Positions 17,073 through 27,724 of a stretch of 64,000 nucleotides of DNA are shown here, piece by piece. A program made the position numbers and the translations under genes. The notes below the pieces were generated by a model, which had not been told where the DNA came from, made no database searches, and saw only the letters and a program-made list of their open reading frames with translations. Location: positions 58,881-122,880 of the forward strand of contig NZ_CAJXGF010000001.1 in assembly GCF_913053745.1 (NCBI RefSeq), read 5' to 3'. The stretch is from an uncultured Nitratireductor sp. (GTDB lineage: Bacteria > Pseudomonadota > Alphaproteobacteria > Rhizobiales > Rhizobiaceae). The first letter of the stretch is position 1. The number at the start of each line of letters is the position of its first letter.

Positions 17073-17999
17073 CTAAAGCCGAGACCGCACCAGCCACGCA
17101 ATGGCCAGATCTGCGGTTGCATGTCCCTGAAACACGAAAAGAGCCCTTTGGGCTTCCGATTCCCGGCCCGCGTGAACACCGCCAGCCAATTCCGACAGAT
17201 CGCAGTCGATTCCAATGCCCGGTTTCATATCGATACCGTGATGGAGACGACTGTCGGTCGCCACACAGTCAACGGCCGCAAATCCCTCCGAATGCCAGGA
17301 CCGTCCTATATCCACCGCTGCAACGAAAGCCCCCGGCGCAAGGTGGGAAGCGTCCAGAAATGGCTCGAAATCCGCGCTCGCGGGGACCGAGGTAACAACG
17401 ATGTCACTCTCCCGCAAGAGCTGTGCAGGATCGGGGTAGACCCTGCCTTCCAAGCCCAGCGTTTCTGCAGAATCCGCCAGACGCCGGGCAGATTGCTCCG
17501 ATCGGCTGTTGCAAAGTGCCACAGTCAGACTTGGAAAGAGATCGCACATCGCTTCCAAATGCATGCGCGCTTGTAGTCCGCAGCCGATGAAGCCAATCGT
17601 CCTGCTGTCTTTGCGGGCGAGAAACCACGCCGCCAGCGCAGACATGCCTGCCGTACGCAACCCCGTCATGGCGTTGGCCTCCATGACGGCAAGTGGAACG
17701 CCGGAATTGAAGTCGTTCAGCACGGCCAGCGCATGAATACCGGGCGAAGCATCCCCTGCAATACGGGGCGCGACACCAAGCCATTTCACGACAGCCAGCC
17801 CCAGTTCCTCGCAGGCCGCGCACATGGCCTGGAACTTGCGCCCCGGGGCGATGTCGAGAGACATCTTCGGCTGAACATGGACACGCCCTGCATGCTGGAG
17901 ACGATAGGCGTGCAAGAGGGCATTGCGAGCATCGCTCGGGGTCAGGCCGAGTCTGCGAATCTCTCCTTCATCGATGAAGACCGGCTCAACGTCGGTCAT
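17073..17999 (-). CDS. Ornithine cyclodeaminase / mu-crystallin family protein
   Basis: MEANAMTGLRTAGMSALAAWFLARKDSRTIGFIGCGLQARMHLEAM. Confidence 0.88.
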   Translation of the reverse strand: MTDVEPVFIDEGEIRRLGLTPSDARNALLHAYRLQHAGRVHVQPKMSLDIAPGRKFQAMCAACEELGLAVVKWLGVAPRIAGDASPGIHALAVLNDFNSGVPLAVMEANAMTGLRTAGMSALAAWFLARKDSRTIGFIGCGLQARMHLEAMCDLFPSLTVALCNSRSEQSARRLADSAETLGLEGRVYPDPAQLLRESDIVVTSVPASADFEPFLDASHLAPGAFVAAVDIGRSWHSEGFAAVDCVATDSRLHHGIDMKPGIGIDCDLSELAGGVHAGRESEAQRALFVFQGHATADLAIAWLVRSRL

Positions 18000-19264
18000 C
18001 GGAAACGCTCCGCCCAGTAAGGTTTCGAATCGATGAGAGAATGCCTCCCCCCGCAAAGATCAGCGATAAGCCTGCCTGTCGCCGGCGCCATGGTGATGCC
18101 GCTGTGACCGTGTCCGAAACCGTAGATCACATCCGGTGAAAGCCGCGACGGACCGATGCAGGGAATACCGTCGGGTGTCGAGGGGCGATGCCCCATCCAT
18201 CGATCGACCACGCCCTCCTCGAATTGCCTCGAAAATTCGGGAAATGCCCGTTGCAGATGCTTCACTAGGATGTCTGCGCGTCGCCAGTCCGGCGCTGCCT
18301 CGCGGCCGGCAAGTTCCACCTGACCGGCAACGCGCAGACCCGCGCGCGTCCTTGTGAAAACCATCTTACCGTCCATCAACATGATTGGATGACGCGGGCC
18401 GCCCGCGGCTTCCGGCACCACCACATGGTAACCCCGCTCCGTTTCGAGCGGCACCCGATCGCCGCATTGCATCGTCAAGTCCCGCGCGTCTATGCCCGCT
18501 GTAAGGACCGCCCTGTTGGAACAGATCTCGCCGCTTTCGGTCTTCACCGCGCGCAACCGGTTTCCCTCGAGCCTGAAGCCGGTTGCACGCGCCCTTTGCA
18601 GAACGGCGCCCTGCCGAACGGCACCTTCGACCAGACCGGTGACGAATGCGCCAGGATCGGTAAGATTCGCGCCGGCACGAACATAAACGCCGAACCGGTG
18701 GTGCGCGCCCAATCCGGGCTCGAAGGCGCGCAGCGCCTCGTCTTCCAACTCTCGCCATTCGATGCCGTAATGCCGGCGCAAACGCCAGGCGAGGCCATCG
18801 GCCTCGAAGGCCTCCCGATCAGAATAAAGGAAGAGATGCCCATCGTGCTTGAGAAGGGAAACGAGGCCGTTTGCTTTCGCGACCGACCGGTAGCGCTGTA
18901 ACGCCCCGTGCGTCAGCGCGTGGCGGAAACTGGCCGTCCGTTCGACCTTCCCGACACTTGAACCGGCCAGAAGGAACCGAGTGAGCCATGGCGTCAGCGC
19001 AAAAAGATGAGACCGGCGAATGGCGAACGGACCAAGGGGATCCATGAGATAACCCGGCACTTGCCGCCACAAGCCCGGCACCGAAACCGGCAAAAGGGAA
19101 CTCTCCATGATCCATGCGCCATTGCCATAACTGGCGGCCTGCTTTCCACCTGGCTGGTCGACATCGAGAACGATCACATCGTGTCCGCTCTGAACCAGTT
19201 CCCATGCAGCAAAGGCGCCGACTATGCCAGCACCGATGACGACCACCTTCAACGCATCGCTCAC
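17996..19264 (-). CDS. FAD-dependent oxidoreductase (DadA-like)
   Basis: VVVIGAGIVGAFAAWELVQSGHDVIVLD; GTG start; C-terminal GHSGITMAPATGRLIADL. Confidence 0.87.
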   Translation of the reverse strand: MSDALKVVVIGAGIVGAFAAWELVQSGHDVIVLDVDQPGGKQAASYGNGAWIMESSLLPVSVPGLWRQVPGYLMDPLGPFAIRRSHLFALTPWLTRFLLAGSSVGKVERTASFRHALTHGALQRYRSVAKANGLVSLLKHDGHLFLYSDREAFEADGLAWRLRRHYGIEWRELEDEALRAFEPGLGAHHRFGVYVRAGANLTDPGAFVTGLVEGAVRQGAVLQRARATGFRLEGNRLRAVKTESGEICSNRAVLTAGIDARDLTMQCGDRVPLETERGYHVVVPEAAGGPRHPIMLMDGKMVFTRTRAGLRVAGQVELAGREAAPDWRRADILVKHLQRAFPEFSRQFEEGVVDRWMGHRPSTPDGIPCIGPSRLSPDVIYGFGHGHSGITMAPATGRLIADLCGGRHSLIDSKPYWAERFR

Positions 19265-19277
19265 GACATCCTCCCGG

Positions 19278-20372
19278 TCAGGACGGCCGCACACTCAGCC
19301 TGTCGCGCAGAAGTGCCAAGTCCCGAAAGACCTCCTCCAGACGATCGACCTCGAATCCGCCGGCATGGGCGAAACCGACCCGTTCGAAGGCAGCCTTCAG
19401 CCGGCCCGTGAAATGGGCACGCTGCCCGTCCAGAACCATGCCGTTCTTCGCCTCGAACGCATGGTTCCACGAAATGGCCTCTTTCCGCGTGAGACCTTCA
19501 GGAAGGTCAAGATGCAGTTCTCCTGCCTCGAGCCGCACCGGGTACCCCCCCGGCAAACCGCCCGGTCCCGGCACATGTCCTGACCAGGGTCGGCCAGCCG
19601 CGTAAGCGCAGATCAAAGTCACACCCGAAGCCCCGGAGACTTCAATGGCCGGTTCGGGGGTCAGCTTGACCGTTGAAAACGCCTCGAACACGTCCTCAAC
19701 CTCCCGGTCATCCAGAAAGACACGCGGCGGCGTTGCCCCGTTTCTCCGCTCGCGCGTCAAGCGCCATGCGCCAAGGTTCTGGTAATGGGCAAGCACGCGC
19801 AGATGTTCCGATCCCGCCGCCCCGCGAGCGCCTGCAAAAACGTTGGAAAGGATTGCAACGTTTCCCGTGCCGCAAAGCACCTTGTGGCCCAGTGCCTGAA
19901 TCATCGCGTTCACCACGTCCGGAAAGCAGCAATTGATCAAAGCGCTCGTTGGGGAGTGTTCGCTGATCGCCTTGCCAACCCGGCTTGTCAGAAGCGCCTG
20001 GAAGATGGCGGTAGCACTCAACCCACCCTCGGCCACCAATGCTGTCCAGGCATTTCCTGAATCTGAAATCACCGAAGACGTCTGCACGGATGCCGCCTGG
20101 ACGGCGATTTTCGGCCGGGTCTTCAGGATCATCCGCTCCGCAGCACCCTCTTCAAGCAAATCCACCTCCATCGTTGAAAAGGAGGCAGGGCGAGAAAACA
20201 TCGACGCACGCGCATTGCCCGCGGTCCTCAACCAATCCAGCCTGTCGCGGTTGCGGCCGGCGATCACTACATTGATCGGCTCCTGTGCCGTCGAAGCAAT
20301 ATCCAAAGCGATGCGGCCCGCAAAGATTCCCGTTCCCGAAATCAGGACGTCAGTGTTGAATGTGTCGCTCAT
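19278..20372 (-). CDS. NAD(P)-binding Rossmann protein, saccharopine-dehydrogenase-like, function unassigned
   Basis: DVLISGTGIFAGRIALDIASTAQEPINVVIAGRNRDRLDWLR; no specific family recognised. Confidence 0.6.
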   Translation of the reverse strand: MSDTFNTDVLISGTGIFAGRIALDIASTAQEPINVVIAGRNRDRLDWLRTAGNARASMFSRPASFSTMEVDLLEEGAAERMILKTRPKIAVQAASVQTSSVISDSGNAWTALVAEGGLSATAIFQALLTSRVGKAISEHSPTSALINCCFPDVVNAMIQALGHKVLCGTGNVAILSNVFAGARGAAGSEHLRVLAHYQNLGAWRLTRERRNGATPPRVFLDDREVEDVFEAFSTVKLTPEPAIEVSGASGVTLICAYAAGRPWSGHVPGPGGLPGGYPVRLEAGELHLDLPEGLTRKEAISWNHAFEAKNGMVLDGQRAHFTGRLKAAFERVGFAHAGGFEVDRLEEVFRDLALLRDRLSVRPS

Positions 20373-21883
20373 CACGCACGCTCCGTCGCGGCCATCCGGT
20401 CCCAGCAATCATGGGTGGAGTTTGACAGTCTGTGCTTCATGATGCGCTGGCTGGGGGTGCGCTCGAACATCTTCACGAAAGCGATGTACCGCGGCACCTG
20501 AAACCCAGCCAGCCGTTGCTCCAACCAAGCGCCGAGGGCATCCGCATCCGCTGTCGCGCCCGGCTTGAGCTGCACAAACAGCTTGATGTCCTGTTCTCCT
20601 ACATCGGTCGCCACGCCGATCATGGCGCTGTCTTCCACGTCGGGATGTTGCCCGGCGACATGCTCGACCTCCCACGACGAGACGTTTTCACCCCGGCAAC
20701 GCACACTGTCGGATTTCCTGCCATGAAAGAAAAGGTTTCCGTCGTCGTCCCAGGAACCGATATCGCCGGTGCGAAACCCCTCTGGGCAAAGCGCTTTCGC
20801 CGTTGCCTCGGGATTGCGGAAATAGCCGGGAAAGATGGCGCCGGGAACGGACGTCGTGATGACGATCTCCCCACGTTCGTCGAGACTTTCCCGGCCGTCA
20901 TCGTCAAGCAGGCGCACGCTGAACCAAGGCATGGGCTTTCCGACAGAACCGACAAGGCCGGTATCGTTGTAAGTCGTCAGACTCGATGCCTCGGTCATGC
21001 CATAGCATTCCCTGACGTGAATGCCGAACCTCTGTTCGAACGCCCGCCAAACTTCCGTGGCGCATCCCCCTCCCCAGGCGATCCGCACATTGTGGCCTCT
21101 GTCGAGCGGCGATGGCGGTTGCTTGAGCAGAATCTGGATGACACCCCCGAGATGATGAATATGCGTGGAACCCGCAGCGCTGACATCCTGCCAGAAACGG
21201 CTTGCGCTGAAGCGGTTTCCCAGAGTGAGGGTAACGTCGCGAACCAGGGGCAGGAACAAGGTCTGCGCTCCTCCGATATGGTAGAAGGGCTCCCATACGT
21301 AATAGTCATCGCCAGCCCGTGGCGCAGAACACAAGGCGACTGCCTCTGCAGCGAGACGCAGCATGCGATGGGTCACGATCACGCCCTTCGCCGGACCCGT
21401 CGTCCCAGAGGTGTACATGATGGCCGCTGCATCGTCGGGCTGAGGGAGAGCCTCGTCGAACGTCGCGTCGCCGCTGGGCAGGTTCCGCTCGCGATTGATC
21501 AGAAGAGGCACGCCGCGTGCCGCACTGCAACCCGCGATTGGCTCGGCAAACTCCTCGTCTGCAACGATCAGGGATGGATCACTGTGACCAAGGATGTATT
21601 CCAGCCCTTCCCCCTTGAGGGCAACGTTGACCGGAACCCAGACATTGCCAGCGCGGGTGATTGCATAGATTGTCGCCATCGCGAACGGGCTGTTGCGCAT
21701 GGCAACCGCGATGCGGTCGCCGCGCTTGATACCCTTTTCGCGGATCGCCGTCGCCAGTTGAGCCGAAGCCCGTTCGAGATCGGCGAACGAGACCCCGATA
21801 CCCTCGTGCCGGGCGAATATCCTCTCCGGGCTGTCAGCCGCGTGCCGGCAAAGCAGGTCGATGAAACCTTCTGACATTTGCAT
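20372..21883 (-). CDS. AMP-dependent acyl-CoA ligase (CaiC-like)
   Basis: AAIMYTSGTTGPAKGVIVTH; RTGDIGSWDDDGNLFFHGRKSDSVRCRGENVSSWEVE. Confidence 0.87.
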   Translation of the reverse strand: MQMSEGFIDLLCRHAADSPERIFARHEGIGVSFADLERASAQLATAIREKGIKRGDRIAVAMRNSPFAMATIYAITRAGNVWVPVNVALKGEGLEYILGHSDPSLIVADEEFAEPIAGCSAARGVPLLINRERNLPSGDATFDEALPQPDDAAAIMYTSGTTGPAKGVIVTHRMLRLAAEAVALCSAPRAGDDYYVWEPFYHIGGAQTLFLPLVRDVTLTLGNRFSASRFWQDVSAAGSTHIHHLGGVIQILLKQPPSPLDRGHNVRIAWGGGCATEVWRAFEQRFGIHVRECYGMTEASSLTTYNDTGLVGSVGKPMPWFSVRLLDDDGRESLDERGEIVITTSVPGAIFPGYFRNPEATAKALCPEGFRTGDIGSWDDDGNLFFHGRKSDSVRCRGENVSSWEVEHVAGQHPDVEDSAMIGVATDVGEQDIKLFVQLKPGATADADALGAWLEQRLAGFQVPRYIAFVKMFERTPSQRIMKHRLSNSTHDCWDRMAATERA

Positions 21884-21945
21884 TCTCTTACCTTGGATAT
21901 TTTGAATAACCTCTTCCCCACTGTCCTGAAGCAACCGCCCGCGCC

Positions 21946-23685
21946 TCAACGGCGCAAACGGTCGGCAACGAGCAGGATCGCCGTGACGATGACAAGCACC
22001 ACCACGGAGACGGCAGCCAGGGTCGGATTGAGTTGCAGGATCATGTCGTCCCACATCTGCTTGGGAAGGGTGGATTTCAGCCCGCCGCTCACGAAGATGG
22101 CGATTGTTAGTTCGTCGAAGGACGTGACGAAGGCGAACAGGAATGCCGAAATGACCCCGCCGCGGATCAGAGGTACGGTAATCAGGCGCAGAACCTGGAA
22201 CCGCCCCGCGCCAAGCGATGCGGCCGCCTGATCGAGACGCCAATCATACCCTTTGAGCACCGCGGCGATCGCAACGAAAGTGAAGGGAATGGAGAGAACC
22301 GTGTGGCCGATCACGAGCCCCAGATTGGTCGCCACCAGCCCCATCTGCGCGAACAGGTAAAACAATCCGACTGCAATCACGATGCGCGGCACGATCATCG
22401 GCGCCAGCATGAAGGCGAACACCACCCCACCGAAGCGGGAACGCGAACGGGCAATGGCAAGGGCGGCCAATCCACCGATAGCTGTCGCCGCGATGGCGGT
22501 CGCGAAGGCGACCCCAAACGAGCGAACCGTCGCGGAAATCCATATCGGCGAATTGAAATAAAGGCTGAACCAGCGCGTGCTGTATCCCGGCGGCGGAAAC
22601 TCCAGGAAATCCGAGCTTGTAAAGGCGATGGGGATCACCATCAGCGTCGGCGCCACCAGGAAAAAAACGATCAGCGCGACATAGCCCGGCAGGATCTTCC
22701 CGCGGCCTCCTTGGGAAAACCGACCGGTTACCGCCGACGTAATCCACGCAAGCTTCTCAAGAAGGGCAAAGCCAAAACGACGTGTCCAGGCGGACGACGT
22801 TTTATCGGCCGTGCTGCTTCCCGCTGATAGCGATGCCAGGCCGAAAAGGTGATTATAGATCCAGCACGCGATGAGGGCCGACACCAGCAGCATGGTCGCG
22901 AGAACTCCGGCGAACGCCCAGTTCACCAATTCCTGCACCTGAATGATGATGAGCTGCGCGAGCATGGTCTGCTGTCGTCCCCCCAAAAAGGCCGGGACGA
23001 TAAAGAAGCCGAGCGATGTGATGAACGTAAGCAGGCCGCCTGCAGCCATTCCGGGAATGGACAGCGGAAAATAGACCATCCAGAAACGATGGGCACCATT
23101 GGCCCCCAGCGTGCCGGCCGCCTGGGACAACCGCGTATCTATTCCGCTCATCACGGGCATCATCGTGAGAACCGCGAGCGGCATCATCGCATGCACCATG
23201 CCGACGATCACTCCGAACTCATTGTACATGAGCGGCAGCGGACTGTCGGTGATCCCTGCACCGCCCAGAAGCCGGTTCAACACGCCCTGATTGCCAAGCA
23301 GCAGCATCCAGGCGAAAGCCTTGACCAGATAGCTCGTCCAGAACGGGACCAACACCAAAAGCAGCATCTGATTTCGTCGTTGCTCTTTGAGCTGGGAGAG
23401 CCAATAGGCAAGCGGATAACCGAGCAGCAGCGAAAAAAAGGCGGTCAAACCCGCGATCCGGAACGTGATTATGAGGATGCGCCAATATACCTCCGTATGG
23501 AGAAGGCGATCATAATGCTCGGCCGTCAGGCTGCCGGTATCTCCCTGAATGCTCAGGAAAAGAAGCCGACCCACGGGAATGAGGAAAAAAACGACCAGGA
23601 ACGCAATCGCTGGCGCGGCAAGCCACAATGCGTTGGCGCGCAGGCGAAAGGTTCGTGGCGAGGCGGAAAGGCCGGCCGCAGTCAT
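21946..23685 (-). CDS. ABC transporter permease, fused double-domain (PotB-PotC type)
   Basis: 579 aa; two permease modules with LSQAAGTLGANGAHRFWMVYFPLSIPG and LDQAAASLGAGRFQVLRLITVPLIRGG. Confidence 0.87.
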   Translation of the reverse strand: MTAAGLSASPRTFRLRANALWLAAPAIAFLVVFFLIPVGRLLFLSIQGDTGSLTAEHYDRLLHTEVYWRILIITFRIAGLTAFFSLLLGYPLAYWLSQLKEQRRNQMLLLVLVPFWTSYLVKAFAWMLLLGNQGVLNRLLGGAGITDSPLPLMYNEFGVIVGMVHAMMPLAVLTMMPVMSGIDTRLSQAAGTLGANGAHRFWMVYFPLSIPGMAAGGLLTFITSLGFFIVPAFLGGRQQTMLAQLIIIQVQELVNWAFAGVLATMLLVSALIACWIYNHLFGLASLSAGSSTADKTSSAWTRRFGFALLEKLAWITSAVTGRFSQGGRGKILPGYVALIVFFLVAPTLMVIPIAFTSSDFLEFPPPGYSTRWFSLYFNSPIWISATVRSFGVAFATAIAATAIGGLAALAIARSRSRFGGVVFAFMLAPMIVPRIVIAVGLFYLFAQMGLVATNLGLVIGHTVLSIPFTFVAIAAVLKGYDWRLDQAAASLGAGRFQVLRLITVPLIRGGVISAFLFAFVTSFDELTIAIFVSGGLKSTLPKQMWDDMILQLNPTLAAVSVVVLVIVTAILLVADRLRR

Positions 23686-24770
23686 GAAACCACCACCGCA
23701 ACATCGATGGGCCAGTGATAGGTGAGAGAATCGCCAAGCGCTGGCAGCGTGGTCGCCGGGTCATGACGCACCGATACTGTTTCTCCGTCCTGCAAGGTCA
23801 ACACCAGACGAGTGTCCGACCCCACATAGATGATTTCGGTAACCGTTCCGGTGATGTCGTTTTCCCCGGCCCCCGCGGGACCCGGGCGCAATTGCTCTGG
23901 CCGCAGAACCAGCCCTGCCTTGCCGTTGACGAGCGGGCCGCAATTTTCTTGCCTCGCTTCAAAACTGCCATTGGAATTGGCCACGACAATGCGGCCGTCG
24001 CCTGCATCGGAAACCTTGCCGATGAAAAGGTTCGAAAGCCCGATGAAGCGAGCCGAAAAAATGCTCTTGGGCCGCGAATAGATTTCGCGCGGCGTGCCGA
24101 TCTGCTCGACACGTGCATGGTTCATAAGGCAGATCCGATCCGAAAGAACCAGCGCCTCCTCCTGATCGTGGGTCACATAGATAACGGTGGTTCCGAATTC
24201 CCGATGCAGCCGCTTGATTTCGAATTGCATGTGCTCGCGAAGGTTTTTATCGAGCGCGCCCAACGGCTCATCCATAAGGACGATCTGAGGGCGGTAAACA
24301 AAGCAGCGCGCAAGCGCCACGCGTTGCTGCTGACCGCCGGAAAGCTCGCGCGGAAAACGGTCGCCATACTGTTCGAGCTGCACCTTGGCCAAGGTTTCGC
24401 GAACGCGTTCGCGGACTTCGTTCGTCGGTGCGCCGCGCATTTTCAGCGGGAAAGCGATGTTCTCGCCAACCGTCATATGGGGAAAGAGAGCGTAGTGCTG
24501 GAACACCAGCCCCATGTCGCGCCGGTGCACAGGCGTCGCCGTCTCGTCGCGGCCGTCCACATGCAGCGTTCCCGTGGTCGGTTCTGTCAAACCCGAAATC
24601 ATCTGTAGCAGTGTCGTCTTGCCCGAGCCGGAGGGGCCAAGCAGCGTCACGAATTCTCCCGCGTTCACGGTCAACTCGGTCGGCTCCAGAGCGACCACTT
24701 CGCCATAGCGCTTCCCAAGCCCGCTTATCTTCAGCTTCGGCAACGCGTTCTTAGAGTCCACATGCACCAT
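23682..24770 (-). CDS. ABC transporter ATP-binding protein (PotA type)
   Basis: GPSGSGKTTLLQMISG, LSGGQQQRVALARC, LMDEPLGALD, TOBE region. Confidence 0.93.
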   Translation of the reverse strand: MVHVDSKNALPKLKISGLGKRYGEVVALEPTELTVNAGEFVTLLGPSGSGKTTLLQMISGLTEPTTGTLHVDGRDETATPVHRRDMGLVFQHYALFPHMTVGENIAFPLKMRGAPTNEVRERVRETLAKVQLEQYGDRFPRELSGGQQQRVALARCFVYRPQIVLMDEPLGALDKNLREHMQFEIKRLHREFGTTVIYVTHDQEEALVLSDRICLMNHARVEQIGTPREIYSRPKSIFSARFIGLSNLFIGKVSDAGDGRIVVANSNGSFEARQENCGPLVNGKAGLVLRPEQLRPGPAGAGENDITGTVTEIIYVGSDTRLVLTLQDGETVSVRHDPATTLPALGDSLTYHWPIDVAVVVS

Positions 24771-24867
24771 CGTTCATCCTGAATAGGTCAAAGCGCACGC
24801 CCGAGGTCGGGCGTGCCCGTGCGCAACCGGCTCGATGCAAGCCGGTCGCTCACCAGAGAAGCAATTG

Positions 24868-25929
24868 CTAGATCAGAAGCCAGGCGTTGAAACGCTCGGT
24901 AACGTCTGCGCGGTTCTCGCTCCACCAGTCTTCGCTCGCCAGCCGCATCTGCGAGATGTTGGCCGGCGCAGTCGGTAAGACCTTGGCGCGTTCCGCATCG
25001 ATGCTGTCATAGGCTTTCTGATTGGTCGGCCCATAGGCAAGCTCGCTTGTGTAGAGCGCCTGTTGTTCCGGTCGCGTGCAGAATTTGACAAACTCGCGCG
25101 CGGCATCAGCCTTCGGGTTTCCCTTGGGAATGCCCCAGCCCTCGACCGAATACAGTCCCTGATTCCAGACAAGTTCGGCAGGAGCACCACCATCAATGGC
25201 CGCCTGAAGACGCGCATTCCAGCCGGAAATCATGTCAACCTCGCCGCTCTGGAGCAGCTGGGTGGATTGTGCGCCGCCAGTCCACCAGACATCAATATGC
25301 GGTTTGATCTTGTCGAGACTGGCGAAAGCCCGATCGAGATCGAGCGGATACAGATCGTCCAGCGGCACACCGTCGGCCAGAAGCGCTTGTTCCAGCGTAT
25401 CGATAGGATTTTTACGCAGGGCGCGGCGGCCCGGGAACGCTTCGACATTCCAGAAATCCGTCCAGGACTTTGGTGCGTTCTCCTTGAGCTTGTCCGTGCG
25501 GTAGGCGAAGATCGTCGAATAGACATCCGTGCCGACGAAATTGGTGAACAGCGCTTCTTTCATCATGCCTGGAGCATCCGCCGCTTCCACGCCAGTCGGC
25601 TCGAGCAGATCCTGCTCCTCCAATATCATCCGTGCCGAAAGGGTAAGAGTGCACACATCCCAGATGAAGGTTCCCGTCTCGACGATCGACTTGAACTGCG
25701 CAGTGGGCTCCGCCTCCCGCGCCACATTGGCAATCGTCATTCCGGTTTCTTTCTCGAAAGGGGCGTAAAACGCCTTGCGGAAAGCCGGGCTGAACGGTCC
25801 GCCGGGATCGGCCACGGTAAGAGTCGTCGAACCGTAAGCCGGGCGCAGGATCGCCGGTGCAGCCAGTGCCGCGCCTGCTCCCAAAAGCACGGTACGGCGA
25901 GTCAAAGAGATGTTGTTTTGCTTTGTCAT
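24868..25929 (-). CDS. ABC transporter extracellular substrate-binding protein (PotD-like)
   Basis: Tat-like leader SLTRRTVLLGAGAALAAPAIL; WTDFWNVEAFPGRRALRKNP. Confidence 0.88.
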   Translation of the reverse strand: MTKQNNISLTRRTVLLGAGAALAAPAILRPAYGSTTLTVADPGGPFSPAFRKAFYAPFEKETGMTIANVAREAEPTAQFKSIVETGTFIWDVCTLTLSARMILEEQDLLEPTGVEAADAPGMMKEALFTNFVGTDVYSTIFAYRTDKLKENAPKSWTDFWNVEAFPGRRALRKNPIDTLEQALLADGVPLDDLYPLDLDRAFASLDKIKPHIDVWWTGGAQSTQLLQSGEVDMISGWNARLQAAIDGGAPAELVWNQGLYSVEGWGIPKGNPKADAAREFVKFCTRPEQQALYTSELAYGPTNQKAYDSIDAERAKVLPTAPANISQMRLASEDWWSENRADVTERFNAWLLI

Positions 25930-25959
25930 TTCGTTCCCCTTTTCTCCAGTTAAGCAGCT

Positions 25960-26730
25960 TTACGCGCTTTTGGCCCTGCGCTTCGCGAGAAAAGCCTCCA
26001 TCATGCGGGCCGGCTCTCCTGTCGCGTAGGCTTCACGCTGAATGCGAATGCCCGCGCTGAGCGCATCCTGCAGGCTCGCTTCCGTCATCTCGCGGAAACG
26101 CTGACGATCGAGCCGCATCGCGACAGGTGGCTTCGATGCCAGTTCCACCGCAAGCTTCATGGCTTCTTCGGCCACCTTGTCCTGCGGAACCAGCCGATTG
26201 ATGAGACCGATCCTTTCGGCTTCGTCCGCGTCCATCAGGCGGCCGGTAAGCGTCAGGTCGATCGTGCGCGCCATACCCAGCATTTCCCGCATGATCCACG
26301 GGCCGGTCGTGCTGGGAATTCCGGAGTTGATCTCCGGCTGTCCCATGCGCACACCGGCGTGTCCTATTCGCAGATCGCAGAGCAGGGCGACCTGAAACGC
26401 CGACCCCGCCGCAACGCCATTCAACGCAGCGATGATCGGTTTCGAAAGCCTGCGGAAGCGGTCATAAAGTTTTTCCCACTCGCCGATCCAGACCTCGGCA
26501 CGGTCCGCATCGAACGACTTTGTCTCGTTCAAGTCCTGTCCGGCACCAAAAGCGCGATCCCCCGCGCCAGTCAGGATGACGGCCCGGACCGCGTCATTGT
26601 CTTCGGCCTCCGCCAGGGCGTCCATCAGCTCTTCTCGCATGGTCGCGTTCCAGGCGTTCATCACCTGCGGTCGGTTCAGCGTGATCTTGAAGACGGAACC
26701 TTCGACCTCAGTGAGGATGAATTCACGCAT
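25960..26730 (-). CDS. Enoyl-CoA hydratase/isomerase (crotonase) family
   Basis: KITLNRPQVMNAWNATMREEL; ALNGVAAGSAFQVALLCDLRIG. Confidence 0.9.
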   Translation of the reverse strand: MREFILTEVEGSVFKITLNRPQVMNAWNATMREELMDALAEAEDNDAVRAVILTGAGDRAFGAGQDLNETKSFDADRAEVWIGEWEKLYDRFRRLSKPIIAALNGVAAGSAFQVALLCDLRIGHAGVRMGQPEINSGIPSTTGPWIMREMLGMARTIDLTLTGRLMDADEAERIGLINRLVPQDKVAEEAMKLAVELASKPPVAMRLDRQRFREMTEASLQDALSAGIRIQREAYATGEPARMMEAFLAKRRAKSA

Positions 26731-26753
26731 TTGCCACTCCAGCTATTTCTATG

Positions 26754-26768
26754 CAATAATTATTATTG
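26754..26768. promoter_or_regulatory. Candidate IclR operator copy 1 (crotonase-operon side)
   Basis: CAATAAT-T-ATTATTG perfect dyad; 14/15 match to the site at 27725 in the same orientation relative to the gene. Confidence 0.5.
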
Positions 26769-26897
26769 TATTTTGAACGTAACGTTTTCATTATGTCAAG
26801 CTCGCTTCCCGTTTTTTGCCGAATGGGCTAGAGGGCCTATCCGACATCTGCACCGCTTCCGGTCGTAATTCGACCTCTGGCAAAAGGACCCATTCCA

Positions 26898-27677
26898 GTG
26901 ACAAGCAGGGAAAAACCGTCGAAATCCGATCCGTTGATGGTGCGTTCCGTCGAGAAGGCCTTCCGCGTTCTCTCCGCATTCAATGCTGAGCGCTCAACCA
27001 TGAACCTGTCCCAGATCGCGGCGGAGACCGATCTGGACATGAGCGCAGCGCAACGCTTCACACACACGCTCGTGAAACTGGGATACCTCAACAAGAGCCC
27101 GGCCACACGGCAGTTCGAACTCAGCGTGAGGACGCTCGATCTTGGCTATCACTTCACGCGCGCCAACCGCCTTATGGAAAGAGCGCTGCCCTATCTGCAG
27201 CACCTGAGCAAGGAAACCGAGGAAACGGTCAATCTGACCATTCCGGATGACACTGAGGTGGTTTTCGTCTCACGTTTCCTCAGCCGACACGTGCTCAATA
27301 CCGATGTCATTTTGGGAACGAGGCTTCCCGCCTATTGCACAGCACCAGGGCTTGCCATCCTGTCACGGCTGCCCGCGAGTGAAGCGACAGCCATCATCGA
27401 GGCTTCGGATCTACGCCCGTTCACGCCGCACACCGTCTGGGACAAGACTGAGATTGAGGCGCGGGTCGCCGAGGCCAGCCAATCCGGCTTTGCTGTCGCG
27501 TGCGAGGAGATCTACCACGGCGACGGCTCCGTTGCCGCAGCCATTCTCGATACGGTCGGTCGCCCGATTGCGGCAATCAACATCGCGACTTCGCTGGCGC
27601 GCTACACCCACTCCGAACTCGTCGAGCGGTTCGCTCCACTTGTCGTTGCCGCTGCAAGGTCAATCTCCAAACTCTGA
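26898..27677 (+). CDS. IclR family transcriptional regulator
   Basis: VRSVEKAFRVLSAFNAERSTMNLSQIAAETDLDMSAAQRFTHTLVKLGYL. Confidence 0.92.
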   Translation: MTSREKPSKSDPLMVRSVEKAFRVLSAFNAERSTMNLSQIAAETDLDMSAAQRFTHTLVKLGYLNKSPATRQFELSVRTLDLGYHFTRANRLMERALPYLQHLSKETEETVNLTIPDDTEVVFVSRFLSRHVLNTDVILGTRLPAYCTAPGLAILSRLPASEATAIIEASDLRPFTPHTVWDKTEIEARVAEASQSGFAVACEEIYHGDGSVAAAILDTVGRPIAAINIATSLARYTHSELVERFAPLVVAAARSISKL

Positions 27678-27724
27678 ACGCAGCCTGTTGACAATTCATC
27701 GATTGGATTCAATCATTTTCATAA

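Noticed and set aside
20432-21874. 480-aa plus-strand ORF
   Set aside because: Antisense to the CaiC-like CoA ligase; no domain motifs; typical GC-rich shadow ORF.
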